Notes under the pieces: generated by a model
What the model was told of the DNA's origin: nothing
The model's database searches: none
What the model saw: the letters and a program-made list of their open reading frames with translations, nothing else
Program-made: the position numbers and the translations under genes
Shown here: positions 58,843 to 64,000 of the stretch, piece by piece
Position numbering within the stretch: position 1 is the first letter of the stretch
Layout of the letters: each line of letters opens with the position of its first letter
Origin: an uncultured Gemmiger sp.
Lineage (GTDB): Bacteria; Bacillota; Clostridia; Oscillospirales; Ruminococcaceae
Assembly: GCA_934502625.1 (NCBI GenBank)
Contig: CAKSUQ010000002.1
Span: forward strand, 57,124-121,123
DNA: 64,000 bases
Reading direction: 5' to 3'

Positions 58843-60132
58843 ATGTCTGAAGCCTGCTTCACTGCAGCGGATATTCTGCTGCCTGCCGCCAACATTCCGC
58901 TTGACCCGTGGGCGTGCATCGCCGTCGACCAGTTCACCTCCCAGCCGGAGTACTGGCAGCGCGCCGAAGTCCTTGCCGCAGGCAAGCCCAGCACGCTGCA
59001 CATCGTTCTGCCGGAGGCCTACCTCGGCACCGAGCAGGAGGCCGCGCGGCTGCAGAGCATCCGCCGCACAATGGAGGAGTACCGCCAGTCGGTGCTGACC
59101 CGGAAAGTACATGGCTATGTTTATCTTGAGCGCACCCAGATGGACGGCACCGTCCGGCAGGGGCTTGTGGGTGCAGTCGATCTCGAAGCCTACGACTACG
59201 CCAAGGGTACGAAGCCTGCCATCCGCCCCAGCGAGAGCACCGTCGTCGAACGCATCCCGCCCCGCCTGAAGGTGCGGCGCGGCGCGACGATCGAGACACC
59301 CCACGTCATGATGCTGGCCGACGACGCCGGCTGCACCCTCGTCGAGCCGATCGGCCTTGTCAAGGACAAGCTGCCGCAGCTCTACGACGGTGAGCTGATG
59401 CTCGGCGGCGGCCGCCTGCGCGGCTGGGCGGTAGAAGACCCGGCGCTGATCGCACAGATCGACGCCGCGCTGGCAAAGCTGGCCGACCCCGACGCGTTTG
59501 CCCGCCGCTGGCCTGCCGCCAAAGGGCAGCAGCCGATGGTGCTGGCCGTCGGCGACGGCAACCACAGCCTTGCCACCGCCAAAGCCTATTGGGAGGAGCT
59601 GAAGCCCACCCTGACCGAGGCGCAGCGCAAGACCCACCCTGCGCGCTGGTGCTTGGCCGAGGTCTGCAATGTCCACAGCCCGGCCATCGAGATCGAGCCG
59701 ATCCACCGCGTCGTCTTTGGCGTTGCGGCGAAGGAGCTGTTCGCCGCGCTGGACGCATGGGATCAGCAGCAGGGGAGCAGCACAACGATGTCCGACCAGC
59801 GCCTGCGTCTGGCCGACGCCCACGGCGAGAGCGCCGTCGCGCTGGCAAACCCGCCCGCCCCCCTGACCGTCGGCAGCGTCGAGGCATTCTTGGCCGATTA
59901 TCTGCCCAAGCACCCTGGCGTGACCGTCGACTACATCCACGGCGAGAACGTCGCCATGTCGCTGGCCGCCGACCCGACCAAACCCGCCACGGCCATCCTG
60001 CTGCCGGATTTTGCAAAGGCTGACCTGTTTAAGGGCGTCGTGCTGGGCGGCGTGCTGCCGCGCAAGACCTTCAGCATGGGACATGCCGAAGAAAAACGCT
60101 ATTACAATGAGTGCCGTGTCATCGGCGTATAA
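58843..60132 (+). CDS. DUF1015 family protein
   Basis: A 429-residue cytoplasmic protein. The signature LAVGDGNHSLATAKAYWEE (about residues 230-248) and the N-terminal LLPAANIPLDPWACIAVDQF, VIDRI-like RLKVRRGATIETPH identify DUF1015, a widespread family of unknown activity that is often adjacent to serine or amino-acid biosynthesis genes. Here it is 24 bases after the rnfA-like gene and probably co-transcribed. GGGGGTC precedes the ATG. Confidence 0.83.
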   Translation: MSEACFTAADILLPAANIPLDPWACIAVDQFTSQPEYWQRAEVLAAGKPSTLHIVLPEAYLGTEQEAARLQSIRRTMEEYRQSVLTRKVHGYVYLERTQMDGTVRQGLVGAVDLEAYDYAKGTKPAIRPSESTVVERIPPRLKVRRGATIETPHVMMLADDAGCTLVEPIGLVKDKLPQLYDGELMLGGGRLRGWAVEDPALIAQIDAALAKLADPDAFARRWPAAKGQQPMVLAVGDGNHSLATAKAYWEELKPTLTEAQRKTHPARWCLAEVCNVHSPAIEIEPIHRVVFGVAAKELFAALDAWDQQQGSSTTMSDQRLRLADAHGESAVALANPPAPLTVGSVEAFLADYLPKHPGVTVDYIHGENVAMSLAADPTKPATAILLPDFAKADLFKGVVLGGVLPRKTFSMGHAEEKRYYNECRVIGV

Positions 60133-60140
60133 GGAGTATT

Positions 60141-60725
60141 ATGGAAAAACCCGCACAGACCTCCACCGGCGCACCGCACCGCCGTCGCCGCCGCCGTCCC
60201 TCCGGGAGCGGCGCGCCGCAGGCGCAGCAGCCCGCGCGAGAGGGCAAGCCCGCGCCGCAAAACGCCCCACGTCAGAATAACGAGCCCCGCGAGCCCCGCG
60301 AGGGCGCACCGCGCAGCAGCCGCCCCCGCCGCGGCAATGGCAGACCTGCCCAACCGCAGCAGGCCGGGCAGGCACAGCGCCAGCCCGCACAGCCCCCGCG
60401 CGAGAACCGCGCCCCGGCACAGCAGCCCGCCCGGCGCGGCAACGGCCGCCCCGCAGCCGCCGTGCCCAGCCAGCCGCTGCGCGACCAGCCCAAAGCGCCG
60501 CGCCCGTCCCGCAATAACCGCGCCCAGCGCCGCATCGTCGACGACGAGCCGGGGCTGGAGCTGATTGCCCGCCGCCCGCCGAAACAGAAGTTTGCGAATT
60601 TCGACGACTATCTGACCGCCCACGGCGGCATGACCATGCCCCTGCCGGACGAGCCTGCCGACACGCCGGAGGCCGAAGCCCCCGCCCCCGCCGAAGCACC
60701 CGCCCCCGCCGGGGCAGCCGAATGA
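60141..60725 (+). CDS. Arg/Pro/Ala-rich disordered protein
   Basis: A 194-residue protein. Residues 1-135 are strongly basic and low-complexity (HRRRRRRPSGSG, repeated QPARRGNGRP and PRENRAPAQQ), as in RNA-binding tails; residues about 136-175 form a short ordered piece (IVDDEPGLELIARRPPKQKF, ANFDDYLTAHGG); the C-terminus is acidic Pro/Ala. No family recognised. It overlaps the methyltransferase gene by four bases. Composition suggests nucleic acid or ribosome association. AAGGAG precedes the ATG. Confidence 0.7.
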   Translation: MEKPAQTSTGAPHRRRRRRPSGSGAPQAQQPAREGKPAPQNAPRQNNEPREPREGAPRSSRPRRGNGRPAQPQQAGQAQRQPAQPPRENRAPAQQPARRGNGRPAAAVPSQPLRDQPKAPRPSRNNRAQRRIVDDEPGLELIARRPPKQKFANFDDYLTAHGGMTMPLPDEPADTPEAEAPAPAEAPAPAGAAE

Positions 60726-61540
60726 CCCCCGAAACTGCGGCGGCACTGCGCTGCCCGGTCTGCGGCGGGGCGCTGCTGCTCGTCGGGCGCAGCCTGCGCT
60801 GCCCCAAGGCGCACAGCTTCGACCTTGCCAAGGAGGGCTACGCCTACCTGCTGCCGATGCAGAAAAAGCACACTGCCGACCCCGGCGACGGCAAGGCGAT
60901 GGTACGCGCCCGCCGGGCGTTCCTCGCCGCCGGGCATTACGCCCCGCTGATGGCGGCGCTGGCTGAGGTCTGCGCCGCACTGCCGCACGAGCACATCGTC
61001 GATGCGGGCTGCGGCGAAGGCAGCTATGACAAGTACTTATACGACGCGCTGGGTGCGCCGCAGCTGGCCGCGTTCGACCTCTCGAAGGAGGCTGTGCGGC
61101 TGGCGTCGAAGCTCGTGCCCGCCGCGGCGTTCTGTGTCGGCGGCAGCTTTTGTGCGCCGGTGCGGGACGGCTGGGCTGACCTGCTGCTGAACATCTTCTC
61201 GCCGATGGCCGAGGCCGAGTTTGCCCGGATGCTGCGTCCGGGCGGGCATCTGGTCTATGCCGTGCCCACCGCGCGGCATCTCTTCGGCCTGAAAGAGGTG
61301 CTCTACGACCACCCCTACGAGAACGAGGTGCGTGAGACCCAATACGACGGCTTTACCTTCATAAAGGCGGTCGAATCCACCGCTGTCCTCACGCTGGACG
61401 GCGAGAGCGTGCAGGCTTTGTTCGCCATGACACCCTACTACTGGAACACCCCCGCCGACGGTGCCGCCCGTCTGGCCGCCTGCCAGAGCCTGACGACCGA
61501 AATCGGGTTCCGGTTTTTGGTGTATCAAAAGAATATGTAA
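60722..61540 (+). CDS. rlmA: 23S rRNA (guanine-N1) methyltransferase, RlmA-like
   Basis: A 272-residue enzyme. An N-terminal zinc finger (LRCPVCGGALL, then LRCPKAHSFDLAKEGY) is followed by a class I SAM-dependent methyltransferase fold (IVDAGCGEGSYDKYL, AAFDLSKEAVRLASK, LLNIFSPMAEAEFARMLRPG). Family members methylate the N1 of a guanine in 23S rRNA helix 35. The pairing with the preceding basic protein fits an RNA-related role. Followed by a palindromic repeat. Confidence 0.87.
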   Translation: MTPETAAALRCPVCGGALLLVGRSLRCPKAHSFDLAKEGYAYLLPMQKKHTADPGDGKAMVRARRAFLAAGHYAPLMAALAEVCAALPHEHIVDAGCGEGSYDKYLYDALGAPQLAAFDLSKEAVRLASKLVPAAAFCVGGSFCAPVRDGWADLLLNIFSPMAEAEFARMLRPGGHLVYAVPTARHLFGLKEVLYDHPYENEVRETQYDGFTFIKAVESTAVLTLDGESVQALFAMTPYYWNTPADGAARLAACQSLTTEIGFRFLVYQKNM

Positions 61541-61543
61541 AAA

Positions 61544-61570
61544 GTAGGGGCGGGCAATGCCCGCCCCTAC
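61544..61570. repeat. GTAGGGGCGGGCAATGCCCGCCCCTAC palindrome
   Basis: A 27-base perfect palindrome apart from its centre. It is the simplest copy of the GTAGGGGCG repeat family and lies between two convergent stop codons. Confidence 0.75.
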
Positions 61571-61574
61571 AACG

Positions 61575-61712
61575 TTACTCTTCCTTCTCCGGCATGACGT
61601 CGGGGACGAGGGGCGGCAGCGATTCCTCGCTGTCGTCGTTCGCGTCGGTCAGATCCGTCCAGTAGCTCTCGCGCTCTTCCTCAGCGCCGTGGGGGCCATA
61701 CTCGTCAAACAT
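61575..61712 (-). CDS. Small acidic protein, 45 residues
   Basis: MFDEYGPHGAEEERESYW then TDLTDANDDSEESLPP and LVPDVMPEKEE. AAGGAG lies eight bases before the ATG, which supports translation. Strongly acidic, no hydrophobic segment. Divergent from the following membrane protein gene (83 bases apart). No family recognised. Confidence 0.6.
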   Translation of the reverse strand: MFDEYGPHGAEEERESYWTDLTDANDDSEESLPPLVPDVMPEKEE

Positions 61713-61794
61713 CGTCAACACTCCTTTTTCGTGTATAAGTGCAGGCCGGACGGTCTACACTGTAGGCATAGCTTTTGCAAGGGGAGTGGAGATT

Positions 61795-62664
61795 ATGCGT
61801 TCCAAGCGGGCACTTTTCTGGTACAGTCTGGGGCTGACGCTGCTGCTGTTGCTGCCGATGGTGCTGGTCGTCGCGTTTCTGACTGACCAATATATGAAAC
61901 AGCAGCAGTTGCGGCAGGCCTCCGCCGCCGAGACCGCCCTGCCCATTGAGCGCGGCGCGCAGGACGTGCGAACGGTGCTGCTCGTCGTCCAGCAGGAGCG
62001 CCCGGCCTTTCTGCTGCTGCGCGCCGACGGTGCGCAGGAGACGCTGACCTTCTGCGCCCTGCCGGACACACTGCTCGTCGACGCGCCCGCCGGTACGACG
62101 ACGCTGGCGGACTGCACCCTGACCGCCGGTGCGGCGCGGGCGGCACAGCTGCTCTGCGGCACGCTTGCGACAGGGGAGACCGCCTCCCCGGCACTGCCCT
62201 ATATCGCCGCCACCCCCGCAACATGGGCGGCCTGCGCCGGGGATGCCGCCGTGCGGTTCGACACGGCCGCGCTGCTCAGCCCCGCCGCGCGGATGCGGGT
62301 GGGCTACGGCAGCGACACGGTGACCGCCTGCACCGCCGCGCAGGCCGGAGAGTTGATTGAAAACCTCGAAAGTGGCCTGACCGGGGCAGGGCAGTGCAGC
62401 GCCCGCGCGGCAGTCTGGTCGGCCTTCGTGCGGCAGAACCCGGCGCTGCTGGCCGACATCACCGGCGCACTGCGCAGCCGCAGCGCCCGCCTTTTGACCG
62501 ATCTTCTGGCGGGAGAGTTCTCCCAATGGGAGGAGACGCTGACCTACCTGAGCCGCCGCACTGCCCTGACCGTCGACTACACCACCGCCGCCACCGAGTC
62601 CGCCAAAGGCGGTGAAGCGCTGACAGATGAGGGGATGGATACGGTATTGGAGTTGTTGTCGTAA
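61795..62664 (+). CDS. Single-pass membrane protein with an LCP-like extracytoplasmic domain
   Basis: A 289-residue protein. One membrane helix (about residues 8-29), then an extracytoplasmic domain. The segment RPAFLLLRADGAQETLTFCALPDTLLV resembles the start of LytR-CpsA-Psr domains, where a similar line ends in PRDT, but the catalytic arginines of LCP ligases are not evident. It may be a degenerate LCP protein or an unrelated fold. GGGGAG precedes the ATG at 61795. Monocistronic. Confidence 0.55.
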   Translation: MRSKRALFWYSLGLTLLLLLPMVLVVAFLTDQYMKQQQLRQASAAETALPIERGAQDVRTVLLVVQQERPAFLLLRADGAQETLTFCALPDTLLVDAPAGTTTLADCTLTAGAARAAQLLCGTLATGETASPALPYIAATPATWAACAGDAAVRFDTAALLSPAARMRVGYGSDTVTACTAAQAGELIENLESGLTGAGQCSARAAVWSAFVRQNPALLADITGALRSRSARLLTDLLAGEFSQWEETLTYLSRRTALTVDYTTAATESAKGGEALTDEGMDTVLELLS

Positions 62665-62724
62665 AAGCATGCGCCCGTTCCGCGCAAGGCCGTCAAAATC
62701 TTGCGAGAAATTCCGCAAAACCGC

Positions 62725-62753
62725 TTGACTTAAACCCGCAGTCGTGTTATTAT
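62725..62753 (+). promoter_or_regulatory. Promoter of rpmG-secE-nusG
   Basis: TTGACT (62725-62730), 17-base spacer, TATTAT (62748-62753). Confidence 0.75.
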
Positions 62754-62852
62754 GATAACACCTCTTTTGCGGGTTTATTTTTTATGCCCTTTTTTCTAGG
62801 GCGCCTGCAAGCGCGAGGGAGGCTTATTAACCGATAATGGAGGTGCCGAACA

Positions 62853-63002
62853 ATGACTGTCAAGATCACCCTGGCTTGCACCGAGTGCAAGCAGCGCAAC
62901 TACAACAAGGAGAAGAACAAGAAGAATTCTCCCGACCGTCTTGAGATGAAGAAGTATTGCCGTTTCTGCAAGAAGCATACCCTTCACCGCGAAACCAAGT
63001 GA
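62853..63002 (+). CDS. rpmG: Ribosomal protein bL33
   Basis: 49 residues: [17 protein letters not shown], then [20 protein letters not shown] and KHTLHRETK. The two CxxC pairs (CTEC, CRFC) mark the zinc-binding form of L33. Usual length. A GGAGGT lies upstream. First gene of the conserved rpmG-secE-nusG block. Confidence 0.96.
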   Translation: MTVKITLACTECKQRNYNKEKNKKNSPDRLEMKKYCRFCKKHTLHRETK

Positions 63003-63018
63003 GGATAGGAGCTTAGAG

Positions 63019-63309
63019 ATGGCAGACAAAAAAGCAGCCACCGCTGCCGCCCAGACTCAAAGCGACAAGCCCAAAAAGAACGACGCAAAGAAGGTTTCCT
63101 TCTTTGGCAAGGTCAAGAACTTTTTCAAAGGGATCGGCAAGTATTTCAAAGATACGAAGAGCGAACTGAAAAAGGTCGTGTGGCCCAGCAAGCACGATGT
63201 CAAGAACAATACGATCACCGTTGTCGTGGTCGTGCTGATCGCGGCTGTTGTGCTGATCGCACTGGACCTCATCTTTGGCGGCGCCATCCACCTGTTGATC
63301 GGCGCCTGA
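63019..63309 (+). CDS. secE: Preprotein translocase subunit SecE
   Basis: A 96-residue protein with a basic N-terminal extension, the conserved cytoplasmic helix DTKSELKKVVWPSKHDV, and one membrane helix (about 65-88). It clamps SecY in the translocon. Sixteen bases after rpmG. Confidence 0.95.
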   Translation: MADKKAATAAAQTQSDKPKKNDAKKVSFFGKVKNFFKGIGKYFKDTKSELKKVVWPSKHDVKNNTITVVVVVLIAAVVLIALDLIFGGAIHLLIGA

Positions 63310-63333
63310 GCGCGTTGAGCGGAGGCAAAGACC

Positions 63334-63873
63334 ATGGCTGAGCAAGCAAACTGGTATGTAGCACATACCTATTCCGGGTACGAGAACAAGGTCGCAACTG
63401 ACCTGATGACGATGGTGGAAAACCGCCATCTGCAGGATCTGATCTGCGATGTCAAGGTTCCGACCGAGACCCGCGTGGAAGAAGTTTTTGACAAGCGCGG
63501 CAACAAGACCGGCGAAAAAGAGGTTCAGTCGAAGCTCTATCCCGGTTACGTCTTCATTAAAATGGTCATGAATGACAATACTTGGTACATCGTGCGCAAT
63601 ACGCGCGGCTGCACCGGCTTTGTTGGTCCGGAGTCCAAGCCGGAGCCCCTGACCGAGGCGGAAGTTGCCAAGATGGGCGTCGAGACCACCGTCGACTTGG
63701 AGGTCGAGTACAAGGTCGGTGATACTGTCGAGATCACTGCAGGCCCGATGGAAGGCTCCGTCGGCACTGTCGAGGAGATCGACATTCCTGCGCGCAAGGT
63801 GCGCGTGAAGATCACCATGTTTGGCCGCGAGCTTCCGGCAGAGCTGGAGCTGCATCAGGTCAAGCTGTTCTGA
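63334..63873 (+). CDS. nusG: Transcription termination/antitermination factor NusG
   Basis: A 179-residue protein: NGN domain (WYVAHTYSGYENKVATDL, LYPGYVFIKM, NTRGCTGFVG) and C-terminal KOW domain (VGDTVEITAGPMEGSVGTVE, AELELHQVKLF). It binds RNA polymerase and links it to Rho or the ribosome. AGCGGAGG precedes the ATG. Confidence 0.96.
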   Translation: MAEQANWYVAHTYSGYENKVATDLMTMVENRHLQDLICDVKVPTETRVEEVFDKRGNKTGEKEVQSKLYPGYVFIKMVMNDNTWYIVRNTRGCTGFVGPESKPEPLTEAEVAKMGVETTVDLEVEYKVGDTVEITAGPMEGSVGTVEEIDIPARKVRVKITMFGRELPAELELHQVKLF

Positions 63874-64000
63874 TTTATTCAGAACATTTCAGTTTCCGGT
63901 AAAGACCGCGAACGGAATGCTTTCCGGGGTACGGTTTTTATAGGGCGCGCGGAGGTCGTGCGCCCGTGGGAGGTCTGCACCGCAGGCCGCAACTCACCAC
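63874..64000 (+). other. Leader region after nusG, probably of rplK-rplA
   Basis: No gene starts before the window ends. The stretch has a C/G-rich hairpin (GGGCGCGCGG/CGTGCGCCC, about 63942-63965) and ends with GTGGGAGGTCTGCACCGC, the usual layout before rplK in Firmicutes. A ribosomal-protein leader is likely but the gene itself is outside. Confidence 0.5.

Noticed and set aside
1..64000. CRISPR arrays, tRNA and rRNA genes
   Set aside because: No regularly spaced direct repeats, no TTCGA-type tRNA arms with CCA context, and no rRNA sequence were seen by eye; a tool scan would be decisive.

Overview
The window reads as chromosomal DNA from a high-GC Clostridia bacterium, most like the gut Oscillospiraceae (Faecalibacterium / Subdoligranulum / Gemmiger group). 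The support is Firmicutes-type gene content (BirA with a DNA-binding domain, BioY, DUF1292, WYL regulator, rpmG-secE-nusG), strong AGGAGG ribosome binding sites, frequent GTG/TTG starts, and many short GC-rich palindromic repeats between genes. The species call is inference. No tRNA, rRNA, CRISPR array or transposase was found.

Layout. 0-5 kb: cutC (left edge), a redoxin-fold protein without catalytic cysteines, a probable 6S RNA, DUF1292, a cyclophilin lipoprotein, and ruvX-uppS. 5-6 kb: birA-bioY behind a promoter overlapped by a BirA-type operator. 6.2-9.4 kb: KDPG catabolism (eda-VOC fusion, kdgK) divergent from an IclR regulator with two matching operators. 9.4-10.1 kb: a dense patch of palindromic repeats. 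10.1-13.1 kb: a membrane-anchored HTH protein and an SGNH/MBOAT acetylation pair. 13.1-15.9 kb: an AT-richer island with a rolling-circle Rep, a small DNA-binding-like protein and a phage-coat-like membrane peptide; it resembles a reduced inovirus or rolling-circle plasmid.

16-20.7 kb: a five-gene operon of circularly permuted ATP-grasp, alpha-E, transglutaminase and two AstE/AspA-like proteins (one with a lost zinc ligand). 20.9-27.2 kb: a long structured RNA of about 560 nt ending in a terminator, then a polyamine operon (speA-speE-speB-CASDH-nspC). 27.2-32.1 kb: a beta-helix lipoprotein divergent from a VTC/DUF4956 fusion and a two-component system, with a symmetrical TTTAGG operator between them. 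32.5-35.5 kb: esterase, condensation-type acyltransferase and DUF6320 membrane protein. 35.7-43.7 kb: the aromatic amino acid operon pheA-aroB-aroC-aroEK-aroF-aroA-tyrA. 44-47.8 kb: HAD phosphatase, sirtuin, nnrD, WYL regulator. 47.8-54.9 kb: surface polysaccharide genes. 55.1-61.5 kb: rpe, rnfD-, rnfE- and rnfA-like genes, DUF1015, an Arg/Pro-rich protein and an rlmA-like methyltransferase. 61.6-64 kb: a 45-residue acidic protein, a single-pass membrane protein, then rpmG-secE-nusG and the start of the rplK leader.

The strongest candidate for something undescribed is the RnfD/E/A set. All four cysteines that hold the membrane [2Fe-2S] cluster in normal RnfA/RnfE are replaced, no rnfB, rnfC or rnfG is adjacent, and the RnfE-like protein carries a disordered N-terminal extension of about 260 residues. 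Other strong leads are the long RNA before the polyamine operon, the ATP-grasp/alpha-E/transglutaminase operon, the VTC-DUF4956 fusion with its symmetrical operator, and the inovirus-like island.
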